DNA from: Pseudomonadota bacterium
Lineage (GTDB): Bacteria > Pseudomonadota > Alphaproteobacteria > Caulobacterales > Caulobacteraceae
Direction: 5' to 3'
DNA: 20,205 bases
Assembly (NCBI GenBank): GCA_023428785.1
Contig: JAEYWU010000037.1
Span: 1-20,205, forward strand
Shown here: in pieces, positions 1 to 9,262 of the stretch
Position numbering within the stretch: the first letter of the stretch is position 1
Layout of the letters: the number at the start of each line of letters is the position of its first letter
Notes under the pieces: generated by a model
What the model was told of the DNA's origin: nothing
The model's database searches: none
What the model saw: the letters and a program-made list of their open reading frames with translations, nothing else
Position numbers and translations under genes: made by a program

Positions 1-12
1 AAGACGCCACGG

Positions 13-90
13 GTCCTGTCTCCTCCCTGCGAGCGAAGCGAAGTGGGGAGGGGGACCCCGAAGGGGTGGAGGGGCCGGCGGCCGCAGGAC
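13..90. repeat. GC-rich palindromic intergenic repeat
   Basis: This stretch holds nested inverted repeats. CCTCCC (22-27) can pair with GGGAGG (46-51), ACCCC-GAA-GGGGT (55-67) is a short hairpin, and GTCCTG (13-18) can pair with CAGGAC (85-90). The central part carries the purine-rich run GCGAGCGAAGCGAAG. It shares its CCCC-TTC-GGGG style core, read on the other strand, with the element inside the ABC-F gene at 1733-1777. That suggests a dispersed REP-like family, but family membership is inferred from two copies in this window. No transposase is present. Bases 91-232 hold no convincing gene. Confidence 0.5.
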
Positions 91-232
91 GCCGGTGCGG
101 CGGACAGAGTCCCCTCCTGATCTCCGCTTCGCTCCGATCGTCCTCCCCATCGCCTGCGCGATGGAGCGGAGACAGAAACCGTCTCCCCAGGCCCTAGGCC
201 CGAGGCCCGAGGCCCTCTATATCCCGCCCCCC

Positions 233-2047
<1,815 letters not shown>

Positions 2048-2130
2048 CCTTGCCTTCTCCGCCCGATCCGCTAGAAGGCCGCCGCCTGCGTCTCTGAAGC
2101 GCCCTTCGCGCCTCCGCCGGACCCCAATTC

Positions 2131-2226
2131 TGGGGAAAACTCACGACATTGGATTGTGACGGTTTTCTGAAACCCTCCACAGGCTTTGTGACAGTTTTCC
2201 ACAGGCCTCCCCCCGAGTTGTCACAA
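2131..2226. repeat. Cluster of short repeats with DnaA-box-like core
   Basis: Two direct copies of the pattern TGTGAC-G/A-GTTTTC followed by CCACAGGC occur at 2155-2184 and 2187-2206. The second copy contains TTTTCCACA, one mismatch from the DnaA box consensus TTATCCACA. A degenerate inverted copy (TGGGGAAAAC) lies at 2131-2140 and an inverted TTGTGAC (GTCACAA) at 2220-2226. The cluster lies between the ABC-F stop and the hairpin-rich region. It could be a regulator binding region or a DnaA-titrating site; no AT-rich unwinding element is visible. Confidence 0.45.
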
Positions 2227-2299
2227 GGCCGACATACGGGCCGCTTGCCAGCCGCCGGCTTTCGGGAGAGCGTGTCTCTGCCGACGGACATCGCGGCGC

Positions 2300-2605
2300 G
2301 GAACTCCGGGGAGACCCGGTCTTCAAGCGGCGAAAACGGCCTCCGATAACGGACCTGGAGGGGAACCCCCAGAACACCGGATCGGGCCCCGGAAGCGGAG
2401 CGATCCGCGGAAGGGACGGACTTCAGGGCCCGGCGGGGCGACCCGCCAAGGTGGAAGTCCAGGTTCGAAAGGGACGGCCAGACGGCGCCGGGTTCGCCCG
2501 CCGCCAGATGGAGACAGCCCGAACCGGCACGGACCAACGTCCAACCCGGACTTGGTGAGGGGCCGATGCACCTGGGGTTCGCCTCAGCGCATCGCCCCTC
2601 GATCC
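2300..2605 (+). ncRNA. Candidate structured RNA, unknown family
   Basis: Consecutive strong hairpins fill this gene-free stretch. CCGGG-GAGA-CCCGG spans 2306-2319. CTGG-A-GG-GGAA-CC-C-CCAG spans 2355-2372. CGGATCG (2378-2384) pairs with CGATCCG (2401-2407) around a GGAA-containing arm. GGACTTC (2418-2424) pairs with GAAGTCC (2454-2460) and encloses GGCGGG-GCGA-CCCGCC (2432-2447). GGCG-C-CGGG-TTCG-CCCG-C-CGCC spans 2484-2505. A roughly 18-pair hairpin with a TTCG loop spans 2557-2600. The loops GAGA, GGAA, GGAA and GCGA fit GNRA only when read on the + strand, which suggests the transcribed strand. I could not match it to tmRNA, RNase P RNA, 6S or SRP RNA. Ends, promoter and transcription are unknown; it could instead be a long 5' leader of the transporter gene at 2695 or a set of DNA palindromes. 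Confidence 0.4.
2557..2600 (+). other. Long hairpin upstream of the transporter operon
   Basis: GAGGGGC (2557-2563) and GATGC (2565-2569) pair with GCATC (2589-2593) and GCCCCTC (2594-2600), with C2564 bulged. The inside folds further as CTGGGG-TTCG-CCTCAG (2572-2587, one G-T pair). Only a short T run (2607-2609) follows, so it is a weak candidate for an intrinsic terminator. It may be the last arm of the putative RNA or a leader element, ending about 95 bases before the next start codon. Confidence 0.5.
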
Positions 2606-2694
2606 GTTTCTGGGCCCTGCCTTCGCGGCCCCTTCCCTGCCTTCCCATCGCCCCAAGCCGCCGCTAGGCTCGCGTCAGTCGCGGGGATTCTGTC

Positions 2695-3708
2695 ATGGAC
2701 CGCAGGTCGCTTATCGCCGGTCTGGCCGGAGGCGCGGGGCTTGCCGCCGTCGCTGGCCTTGGCGCGTTGTCCGGTTGCCAGCCCCAGCGCGACCCTGTCG
2801 ACCGTTATGGCCGCACCCGCTTGCGCTTCGCCACCGACTGGCGCGCCCAGGCCGAACACGGCGGCTTCTACCAGGCCGTCGCGACCGGGGCCTATGCGCG
2901 GCGCGACCTGAACGTCGAGATCATCCAGGGCGGGCCCTCGGTTAACGTGCCCCAGCTTCTGGCCTCAGGGCAGGTCGAGCTGGGCATGGGCTCCAACTCC
3001 TTCATCCCGATGAACCTTACGGCCGAGGGCGCTCCGGTCACCGTCGTCGCCGCCTTCTTCCAGAAGGATCCGCAGGTCCTCATCGCCCATCCGGACGAGG
3101 CGCTTCAGTCGATCGCCGACTTGGCGGGCCGGCCGTTCCTTCTGGCGGACGCCTCGGTCACGGCCTTCTGGGTCTGGCTCAAGGCCCGCTACGGCTTCAC
3201 CGACAGCCAGGTGCGGCCCTACACCTTCAACCCGGCCCCCTTCCTCGCCGATCCCCAGGCGGTTCAGCAGGGCTATCTGACGTCAGAGCCTTATACGATC
3301 GAGACCGAGGCCGGTTTCCAGCCAAGGGTCTTCCTGCTGGCCGACGAAGGCTATCCCTCCTACGCCAACATGCTGCTCGCCCCGGACGCGCTCATGCGCG
3401 ACAACCGCTCGGTCGTCGCCCGCTTCATCGAGGCCTCCGTCGAGGGCTGGCAGTCTTATCTCGGCGACGACCCTTCGCCCGCCGAGACGCTCATCAAGCG
3501 CGCCAATCCGGAGATGACCCAGGAGCTTCTCACCTGGGCTCGCCAGCAGTTGATCGCCAATGAGATCGTCGTGTCGGAAGGCGGTCGCATCGGCGACATG
3601 ACCGCAGCCCGCTGGCAAGAGTTCTTCCAGGTCACCTCCGAGGCCGGCGTCTATGCGCCCGATGTCGACTGGCGCTCGGCCTTCACCCTCGACTTCCTGC
3701 GGAGCTAG
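2695..3708 (+). CDS. NMT1/THI5-like ABC transporter substrate-binding lipoprotein
   Basis: Protein of 337 residues with the fold signature of periplasmic NMT1/THI5-like binding proteins, which capture thiamine pyrimidine precursors, riboflavin or related small molecules. The N-terminus has a twin arginine (MDRRSLIAG), a hydrophobic stretch, and the lipobox LSGC with Cys28, so it is probably exported by Tat and lipid-anchored. The mature part starts with a strand followed by DWRAQAEHGGFYQA (from about 51), the family's N-terminal ligand-binding motif. It is followed by the unknown gene at 3720 and then the ATPase and permease of the same system. The ATG at 2695 has a GGGGA stretch upstream. 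No TPP-riboswitch core is recognisable upstream, so a thiamine role is unproven; substrate unknown. Confidence 0.88.
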   Translation: MDRRSLIAGLAGGAGLAAVAGLGALSGCQPQRDPVDRYGRTRLRFATDWRAQAEHGGFYQAVATGAYARRDLNVEIIQGGPSVNVPQLLASGQVELGMGSNSFIPMNLTAEGAPVTVVAAFFQKDPQVLIAHPDEALQSIADLAGRPFLLADASVTAFWVWLKARYGFTDSQVRPYTFNPAPFLADPQAVQQGYLTSEPYTIETEAGFQPRVFLLADEGYPSYANMLLAPDALMRDNRSVVARFIEASVEGWQSYLGDDPSPAETLIKRANPEMTQELLTWARQQLIANEIVVSEGGRIGDMTAARWQEFFQVTSEAGVYAPDVDWRSAFTLDFLRS

Positions 3709-3719
3709 GCGCAACTGAA

Positions 3720-4262
3720 ATGTCGTTGCGCGTCCTAGGCATCACACAAAAGCCAGGTACGGCGTTTGGAGTGGAGCCCGACGGGTACGTGCTCTGGCTT
3801 AGAAGATCTGACTACGGGAGCCTCCGTCTAGGCGGCCTGAAAGAGCGATTTTCCCTCTACAGCGACAATGGCGAATACCCGGATGGCGTGCCGATAAAGG
3901 GCACTGTCACCGAGATTTTTATCGAGGAAGAAGACAGATCATTTGTAGGCCTTACGCCAGTGATCACGTTCACTGCGCCACCGCATTGGTCGCTAGCGGT
4001 AAACTCCTCGACCAACGGAATTCCCTGCCTCGATCTGCCACCCAGAAGTTCGTCACGTCTGGAGGTGCCAACTCGCGCGCAGGTGAGCAATCGGTCCGTG
4101 ACGCTGTTCTTCTGCGAACACCCTCCCATGGCCGTGCACGAACTACGCTGGGGCGATATGCGCTTCTTCGTCAATCAGGTCGGTGAACTGGAAGGCGTGA
4201 CTTATGCAGGCCTTTCAGATCGAGATCTTGAGAACCTAGCACGAACTGAGCAGGCGTCATGA
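3720..4262 (+). CDS. Hypothetical protein inserted in the transporter operon
   Basis: Predicted soluble protein of 180 residues that I do not recognise; no signal peptide, membrane helix or known motif is visible. It starts 11 bases after the lipoprotein stop, and its own stop overlaps the ATPase start by four bases (ATGA), so it lies within the operon on the same strand. Its base composition is clearly lower in GC than both neighbours, and it uses codons such as AGA, ATA, TTT and GTA that they avoid. That suggests later acquisition. No clear Shine-Dalgarno sequence precedes the ATG. Transporters of this type normally need no extra soluble component, so a link to transport is not supported by the sequence. 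Confidence 0.75.
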   Translation: MSLRVLGITQKPGTAFGVEPDGYVLWLRRSDYGSLRLGGLKERFSLYSDNGEYPDGVPIKGTVTEIFIEEEDRSFVGLTPVITFTAPPHWSLAVNSSTNGIPCLDLPPRSSSRLEVPTRAQVSNRSVTLFFCEHPPMAVHELRWGDMRFFVNQVGELEGVTYAGLSDRDLENLARTEQAS

Positions 4263-5023
4263 ATCGGCTCACCTCGTCGGTCTCGAACCTGGCCACGCTG
4301 ACCGACGCCACTGTCGCCTATGGCGCCGCGCCCGCCCTCGGCCCTGTCAGCCTGTCCATCAAGGACGGCCGCATCACCGCTCTCGTGGGTCCCTCGGGAT
4401 GCGGCAAGTCCACGGTCCTGCGCCTGCTCGCCGGGCTCCAGTCGCCGACGACCGGCGCCGTCGACCGCTCCGTCAGCGCCGGGGAGACCGGCATGGTGTT
4501 CCAGGCCCCGACGCTGGCGCCCTGGCTATCAGCGCGCGCCAATGTCGCCCTGCCGCTCAGCCTTCAGGGCCGCTCATCGGACGAGGCCAATGCCGCCGCC
4601 GCGGCGGAGCTGGCTCGCGTGGGCCTGGGCCATGCCCAGACCCTGAAACCCCGCCAGCTGTCCGGCGGCATGGCGATGCGCGCGTCGCTCGCCCGCGCTC
4701 TCGTCACCCGCCCGCGCCTGCTCCTGCTGGATGAACCTTTCGCCGCCCTCGACGCCCTGACCCGGCGGGGCCTCATCGACGATGTCCTGGGCCTCTGGTC
4801 CGAAAGCCGGCCGGGCGTCCTGTTCGTCACCCATGACGTCGAGGAGGCGGTCTATCTGGCCCATCGCGTGCTGGTCATGAGCGGCGCGCCCGGGCGTATC
4901 TCCGCCGAGATTCGGACGCCCGGCGACCTGCCGCGCGGTCCGGGCTTTCGCGCCACCGCCGAGTTTCGCGACTGCGTCGAACGGGTCATGGCCGCCATCG
5001 GCCGGATCGAGGCCGTCGCATGA
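4259..5023 (+). CDS. ABC transporter ATP-binding protein (NMT1/THI5-type uptake system)
   Basis: Cytoplasmic ATPase of 254 residues, of the nitrate/sulfonate/taurine/thiamine-precursor importer class. Motifs in order: Walker A GPSGCGKST (44-52), Q-loop MVFQAP with Gln82, signature LSGGM (134-138), Walker B LLLLDEP (154-160), and switch histidine in VTHDVEEAV (His192). The stretch between Walker A and the Q-loop is somewhat shorter than usual. Its start overlaps the stop of the unknown gene before it, and its stop overlaps the permease start (ATGA at 5020), indicating translational coupling. It would energise uptake of the ligand bound by the lipoprotein at 2695. Confidence 0.9.
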   Translation: MNRLTSSVSNLATLTDATVAYGAAPALGPVSLSIKDGRITALVGPSGCGKSTVLRLLAGLQSPTTGAVDRSVSAGETGMVFQAPTLAPWLSARANVALPLSLQGRSSDEANAAAAAELARVGLGHAQTLKPRQLSGGMAMRASLARALVTRPRLLLLDEPFAALDALTRRGLIDDVLGLWSESRPGVLFVTHDVEEAVYLAHRVLVMSGAPGRISAEIRTPGDLPRGPGFRATAEFRDCVERVMAAIGRIEAVA

Positions 5024-5778
5024 GCCGGCTCGCCCCCTTCTTCCTGGCGGCGGTGCTGCTCGCCGTCTGGGAAGCGTGCTGTCGCCTGCTCTCTGTGCCG
5101 CCCTATTTCCTGCCTGCGCCGTCCGCGATCCTTCAGGCCCTGATTGACCGCTGGCCGCTCCTGCTTTCGTCGTCGGGCCATACGCTTTTGATGGCGCTGG
5201 GCGGCCTGCTGTTCGCAACCTTGATCGCCTTGCCGCTGGCCATGCTGGCGGCCTCCAGCCGCTGGGCCTCGGCCGCCTTCCGGCCCTTCGCCGTCACCGT
5301 TCAGGTCACCCCCATCGTGGCCATCGCCCCGCTGGTGGTCATTTGGGCTGGCCTCGACAACTCAGAGCGCGCCGTCATGGCGCTGGCCGCCGTCGTCGCC
5401 TTCTTCCCCCTGTTCTCGGGCGCCCTCACCGGCTTGACCTCGGCCGATCCGGACCTTGAGAGACTGTTCGACCTTTATGACGCCAAGCCCCTGGACCGGC
5501 TCCTGCGCCTGCGCCTGCCCTCGGCCGTGCCTTTCATGCTGGAAGGCCTGTCGGTCGCCGCCGGGCAGGCCGTCATCGGCGCTGTCGTGGCCGAGTTCGT
5601 CGCCGGCTCCGGCCAGTCGCAGGGACTCGCCTGGCGCATCTTGGAGGCCGGCAACCGCCTGCGCACCGCCGAGATGTTCGCCGCCCTCGTCGTCCTGGCG
5701 GCCCTGGGTCTGATCATCCATGCCCTGATCCGCTGGCTCAGAACCCTTGCCCTCACCCGATTTAGTGAAGGCCGTTAA
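5020..5778 (+). CDS. ABC transporter permease (NMT1/THI5-type uptake system)
   Basis: Inner membrane protein of 252 residues, binding-protein-dependent transport family. Hydrophobic segments are visible near residues 5-24, 50-75, 88-112, 120-140, 180-200 and 220-242. The cytoplasmic EAA-type loop that contacts the ATPase is at about 142-180 (DLERLFDLYDAKPLDRLL followed by LPSAVPFML). Only one permease is encoded, so the channel is presumably a homodimer. It overlaps the ATPase gene by four bases and is the last gene of the unit; the hairpin at 5794-5810 follows. Confidence 0.9.
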   Translation: MSRLAPFFLAAVLLAVWEACCRLLSVPPYFLPAPSAILQALIDRWPLLLSSSGHTLLMALGGLLFATLIALPLAMLAASSRWASAAFRPFAVTVQVTPIVAIAPLVVIWAGLDNSERAVMALAAVVAFFPLFSGALTGLTSADPDLERLFDLYDAKPLDRLLRLRLPSAVPFMLEGLSVAAGQAVIGAVVAEFVAGSGQSQGLAWRILEAGNRLRTAEMFAALVVLAALGLIIHALIRWLRTLALTRFSEGR

Positions 5779-5793
5779 CTCGCAGGCAAGCGC

Positions 5794-5810
5794 GCCAAGC
5801 CTAGCTTGGC
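5794..5810. terminator. Perfect hairpin after the permease gene
   Basis: GCCAAGC (5794-5800) and GCTTGGC (5804-5810) form a seven-pair stem with a CTA loop, 15 bases after the permease stop. No T-tract follows (CCCTGATTTCC), so it is a weak intrinsic terminator at best. It may instead be an operator for the gene starting at 5833. Confidence 0.35.
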
Positions 5811-5832
5811 CCCTGATTTCCAGGACCCCGCC

Positions 5833-6372
5833 ATGGTGCGCTCCCTCCTTTTGGCCGTCAGCCTGCTGACCCTCGCCGCCGCCGGCCCGACGCTCGCCCA
5901 GGAGCGCCGGCCCGAGAGCGCGCGCGAGGCGGGTCTGCGCTATCTGACCTGGCCGGGCCGTCCGTCCGTTGAGAGCGCCCCGGTCCGTCCCCGGCACACC
6001 CCGCCCGCGCGTCGTCCGGAGCGCACGCCGCAGCCGGCCCCGCAGCCAGCGCCCGAGCCCGAATCCCAGCGCGCCACACCGGCCGTGGTCGCCGAGTCTC
6101 CCGTCCAGGCCCGCGTCGAACAGCTCTCGACGCCCCGCCCCGAAGACCAGGGCGTGCGCTACTATTCCGTCCATCGCGGCGCCGGCCGCACGCCCGACCC
6201 CCTTCCCCAAGCCCAGGTCCTGGCCGCCGACCAGACCCTGGTCGCGCTGCAGAGCCCCCAGGGCCAGTCCCTGGCCGAACAGGAACGCACCGCCCGCGCC
6301 GAGGAAGCCTTCGAGATCCTGCGCAGCCTGCCCCCGGATCAGCTGATGGACATGCTGGGACGTACTCAGTGA
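5833..6372 (+). CDS. Secreted proline-rich protein of unknown function
   Basis: Protein of 179 residues with a clear signal peptide (MVRSLLLAVSLLTLAAAGPTLAQ, cleavage after AQ near residue 23). I chose the ATG at 5833 because it places the signal peptide at the very N-terminus; an in-frame upstream start at 5806 adds nine unlikely residues. The middle (about 55-85) is rich in Pro, Arg, Gln and Glu and looks disordered. Two related short motifs occur, GLRYLTWPGRP near 35 and GVRYYSVHRGAGR near 112, an internal repeat of the form G-x-R-Y. The stop codon overlaps the GTG start of the DUF2336 gene, so the two are translated together. No enzymatic motif is seen. Confidence 0.72.
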   Translation: MVRSLLLAVSLLTLAAAGPTLAQERRPESAREAGLRYLTWPGRPSVESAPVRPRHTPPARRPERTPQPAPQPAPEPESQRATPAVVAESPVQARVEQLSTPRPEDQGVRYYSVHRGAGRTPDPLPQAQVLAADQTLVALQSPQGQSLAEQERTARAEEAFEILRSLPPDQLMDMLGRTQ

Positions 6373-7460
6373 CCACCGAACGCCTCCAGGACCTCGTTGA
6401 CCTCGCCAAGGAACCGTCCAGCGAAAAGCGGCGCGAGCTGCTGCGCGAACTGACGGACCACTTCTTCGGGGCTGAACCGGCCAATCCGGCCGAGAGCGAG
6501 CTCTACGGAACGGTCCTGGCTCAGCTGACCACCGAGATGGAAGAGACAGTCCGTCGGGAGCTGTCGGTCCGCTTCTCGGCCGCGGCCACCACGCCCCGAA
6601 TCCTGGCTCGAACCCTGGCGATGGACGTCGAAGACGTCGCCGCCCCGATCCTGCGCGCCTGCAACTCCCTTGAGGAATCCGACCTGCTCGATGTCGTGCG
6701 CAGCCGCGGCCAAGGCCACCTGCGCGCCGTCTCCGAGCGCGCCCAGGTTTCCGAGGCGGTCTCAGACGTCATCGTCGAGCGAGGCGACGACGAAACCGTC
6801 GGCGTTCTGGTCCGCAACGACGGCGCGCGCCTGTCGCGCACCGCTCACGAGGCCGTCGTCGATCGCGCACAGGCCAATCCCGACCTGCAGGAAGCGCTGG
6901 TCGACCGCTCGGCCCTGCCGCCGGACCTGCTGAACGAGCTCTATTTCGTCGTCGAAAGCCGGCTGCGCAAAAAGATCCTCGAAAAGAACGCCGCCATTCC
7001 CGCAGACCGGCTGGAAGCCGCGCTCGCCGCCGGGCGCACGCGCCTGAAGACCGCCGACGGTTCCCTGCCGGCCGACTACGAGACCGCCCGCGCCTATGTC
7101 CGCGAACTGCGCGCCGCCGGAGGCCTGACCCCTGAGGTTCTGGCGCGCTTCCTGCGCTCGGGCGGACGCACCGAGTTCCTCATCGCCCTGGCCGAGCTGT
7201 CCGACATCGACTTCGAGATGGCGCGCCGCATCGTCGACCGCGCCGAGCTCGACGCCCTGGCCGTCGTCTGCCGCGCCGCCGACATGCCGCGCGCCCTGTT
7301 CCTGACCTACGCCGTAGTCCTGCTCAACAAGGACGGCGACGCCATGGGCAAGGCCCAGGCCTATGGCCGGATGTACGGCGACCTGACCCGCGACACCGCC
7401 CAGCGCACCCTGCGTTTCTGGCGGATGCGCCGCGACGCGACGGCCGCGGCGGCGGCCTGA
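6369..7460 (+). CDS. DUF2336 domain-containing protein
   Basis: Soluble, mostly helical protein of 363 residues matching the DUF2336 family, which is widespread in alphaproteobacteria and lacks a settled function. Supporting features are the N-terminal LQDLVDLAKEPSSEKRRELL helix, the conserved PILRACNSLEESDLLDVVRS segment (about 97-116), and HEAT-like helical repeats through to about residue 330. The start is GTG at 6369, overlapping the previous stop as GTGA with no spacer, a typical coupled start. The C-terminus ends in an alanine run. Pairing with a secreted protein suggests joint expression but does not show a shared task. Confidence 0.85.
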   Translation: MTTERLQDLVDLAKEPSSEKRRELLRELTDHFFGAEPANPAESELYGTVLAQLTTEMEETVRRELSVRFSAAATTPRILARTLAMDVEDVAAPILRACNSLEESDLLDVVRSRGQGHLRAVSERAQVSEAVSDVIVERGDDETVGVLVRNDGARLSRTAHEAVVDRAQANPDLQEALVDRSALPPDLLNELYFVVESRLRKKILEKNAAIPADRLEAALAAGRTRLKTADGSLPADYETARAYVRELRAAGGLTPEVLARFLRSGGRTEFLIALAELSDIDFEMARRIVDRAELDALAVVCRAADMPRALFLTYAVVLLNKDGDAMGKAQAYGRMYGDLTRDTAQRTLRFWRMRRDATAAAAA

Positions 7461-7511
7461 TCAGCCTGATCTGATTTTCCCGAAGCCTGGCCGACGCAAT
7501 GCCCCCGGCCG

Positions 7512-8351
7512 CTACAGGGTGCCCATCGCCAGGAAGGCGCGGGCGGCGGCGAAGTCGCCGGCGCCGAAGGTGACGACCCGGGTGTCACCGTTGGCCTGGA
7601 CCAGCTCTACTGCAAAGCGTTCGCGCGGGTCCAGCGCCGCGATAGCGTCGGCCGTCGCGGTCGAGAAGCGGAACAGCTTGCCGCCGTCTTCGGCCAGGGT
7701 CTCGGGCGCCGCGCGCCCGCGTCCGGCCATGAAGACCCGGCTGGCGCTCAGAGGCGGCGTCTCGGCCACGCCCGGACGCGCCAGCCAGGCCGTCGGTGCC
7801 CGCGACGGATCACGCACCACCACGCGCGCCGAAACCACCGCCGCATCGGCCACGGTCAAGGCCAGGGTGTGGCCCGTGCCGGCTCCGGCGAAGCCCAGGG
7901 TCACCCCCTCGGCGTCCTGCCGCGCCCGCCAGGACTGGCTGCGATAGGCGGCGCGGTCCACACGCCAGTCCGAGCGCTCGCCCGGGAACTCCATTCGTGC
8001 GGTCCGCGCCCAGGCCTCGAAGGCTCCCCGCACGCGTCCGGCCACCGTCGCCAGCTCGGCGTCGTCACAGGCCAGATTGGCCGCCCGCGTCCGGGCTTGC
8101 CACAGAACCTGTCGAAGATGCGTCTCGCCCGCCCCGCCTCTCAGGGCCGCGCCGCGCGCCTGGGCGGCCCCGGCCGCCAGGGCATGGGCGGTCGCCGGAT
8201 CGAACAGGCCGCACCGCGCGTCCGCCGCCTGGATCAGGCTGCGTTCGAAATAGACCTCGGCCGGACCGGCCAGCGCAGGCGTCGCGGCCAGCGCCACGCT
8301 CAACAGCGTGACGGCTCCCCAACGGCTCCGCGCTTGGATTTGTCGAACCAT
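7512..8351 (-). CDS. Hypothetical secreted protein
   Basis: Protein of 279 residues with a signal peptide (positively charged MVRQIQARSR, hydrophobic core, ALA-G cleavage near residue 28), hence likely periplasmic. I do not recognise the family. It contains a Cys pair (in ARCGLFD and LACDD) that could form a disulfide. The second half is beta-rich, ending with FGAGDFAAARAFLAMGTL. It is convergent with the DUF2336 gene (51 bases apart) and divergent from the DUF1491 gene (44 bases between starts), so both promoters must fit in that short gap or overlap the genes. Confidence 0.75.
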   Translation of the reverse strand: MVRQIQARSRWGAVTLLSVALAATPALAGPAEVYFERSLIQAADARCGLFDPATAHALAAGAAQARGAALRGGAGETHLRQVLWQARTRAANLACDDAELATVAGRVRGAFEAWARTARMEFPGERSDWRVDRAAYRSQSWRARQDAEGVTLGFAGAGTGHTLALTVADAAVVSARVVVRDPSRAPTAWLARPGVAETPPLSASRVFMAGRGRAAPETLAEDGGKLFRFSTATADAIAALDPRERFAVELVQANGDTRVVTFGAGDFAAARAFLAMGTL

Positions 8352-8395
8352 GGCCTCACGATAGGGGCGCCGGCCCTTAGGTTCGGTTTCCGCTC

Positions 8396-8764
8396 GTGGT
8401 TAAGGCTTTGCTGATTTCGACCGACGTCTGGGTCTCCGCCCTCATCCGCCGCGCCCAGCTGGCCGGCGCCTCGGCCGTTGTCGCGCGCAAGGGCGACGCG
8501 CGCGCGGGCGCGGTCTTGGTCAAGGCCTATGACACCCTGAACCGCACCGCTCGACTCTATACGGAATCCGTCGGCCTGGACGGCGAGCGCCTCTGGATCG
8601 AGCCCCACCCCGGCGCCTTCGAAGGCGAACTCGACGCCTACGCCGCCCGTCAGGCCCACTACGATCCCGACATCTGGCTGGTCGAGATCGAGGATCGGGA
8701 GGGGAGGCACTTTCTGGTGGAGGAGGTCGACGGCGACCGCCCCGACCCAGCAACCTCTGCTTAA
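8396..8764 (+). CDS. DUF1491 family protein
   Basis: Small soluble protein of 122 residues matching DUF1491, an alphaproteobacterial family of unknown function. Recognisable features are WVSALIRRAQLAGASAVV at 12-29, the KGDARAGAVLVK strand that follows, and the C-terminal YDPDIWLVEIED segment. The start is GTG at 8396 with no clear ribosome binding site; an in-frame TTG at 8408 is an alternative. It begins 44 bases from the start of the secreted protein gene on the opposite strand. Confidence 0.82.
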   Translation: MVKALLISTDVWVSALIRRAQLAGASAVVARKGDARAGAVLVKAYDTLNRTARLYTESVGLDGERLWIEPHPGAFEGELDAYAARQAHYDPDIWLVEIEDREGRHFLVEEVDGDRPDPATSA

Positions 8765-8854
8765 CCCCGTTCGCACACCGAACTTCAAACCCGACGCCCT
8801 ATCGTCACCATCAACGGGCCGAAATGAGCCTGGCGTGATGATGGGTGTCGCAGA

Positions 8855-9235
8855 ATGCTTTTCCTGCTGAACGACGCGGTGTTCGATCTCGAGGAAGACC
8901 TCGCCGTCGATCCTGCCGATGCGCGCCGGTTCGACCGGCTGGGCTTCGACTATGTCGTCGAACTGGGCTGCGAGCTGTTTTCCGAGAATCCGCTGCTGCA
9001 CCGCCAGGATCCCGAGCGCGCGCGCCGTCTGGCCTGGCTCATCGCCAGCCGTCAGTCGGGCGTCAACGCGGCCCTGTTCTCGGCGCCGGAGGCCGATTGC
9101 CTGCCGGACCTGGTTGAGCCGCGCTTCGCGGTCCTGCCCGAGGACGTGCTGGTTGCGCTCCAGGCCAAATATGCCAAGGGCCGTCTCGGCCCGGTTACGG
9201 CCGACAAGGCCGTTTGGAACCGCATGGCGGCCTGA
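8855..9235 (+). CDS. Hypothetical protein, conserved-looking
   Basis: Predicted cytoplasmic protein of 126 residues, acidic at its N-terminus (DLEEDLAVDPADARRFDRLGFDY) and without signal peptide or membrane segment. I do not recognise the family. Codon use matches neighbouring real genes (strong G/C at third positions), and no competing frame looks as good. The ATG at 8855 lacks a good Shine-Dalgarno sequence. It sits 90 bases after the DUF1491 stop and 82 bases before the CHASE2 gene, on the same strand, so it may be cotranscribed with either. Confidence 0.68.
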   Translation: MLFLLNDAVFDLEEDLAVDPADARRFDRLGFDYVVELGCELFSENPLLHRQDPERARRLAWLIASRQSGVNAALFSAPEADCLPDLVEPRFAVLPEDVLVALQAKYAKGRLGPVTADKAVWNRMAA

Positions 9236-9262
9236 CCAAAGGCGCCAATTCCACGGCATAGC

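Noticed and set aside
2131..2226. Chromosome replication origin
   Set aside because: Only one near-match DnaA box, no AT-rich unwinding region, and no dnaA, hemE or parAB genes nearby.
2300..2605. Known housekeeping RNA (tmRNA, RNase P RNA, 6S, SRP RNA)
   Set aside because: No tag reading frame, T-arm with CCA, GAGGAAAGTCC-type P RNA core, or SRP GGAAG-type apical motif was found.
2600..2694. TPP riboswitch before the NMT1/THI5-like operon
   Set aside because: The conserved CTGAGA and downstream pyrophosphate-binding core are absent, so a thiamine assignment gets no support.
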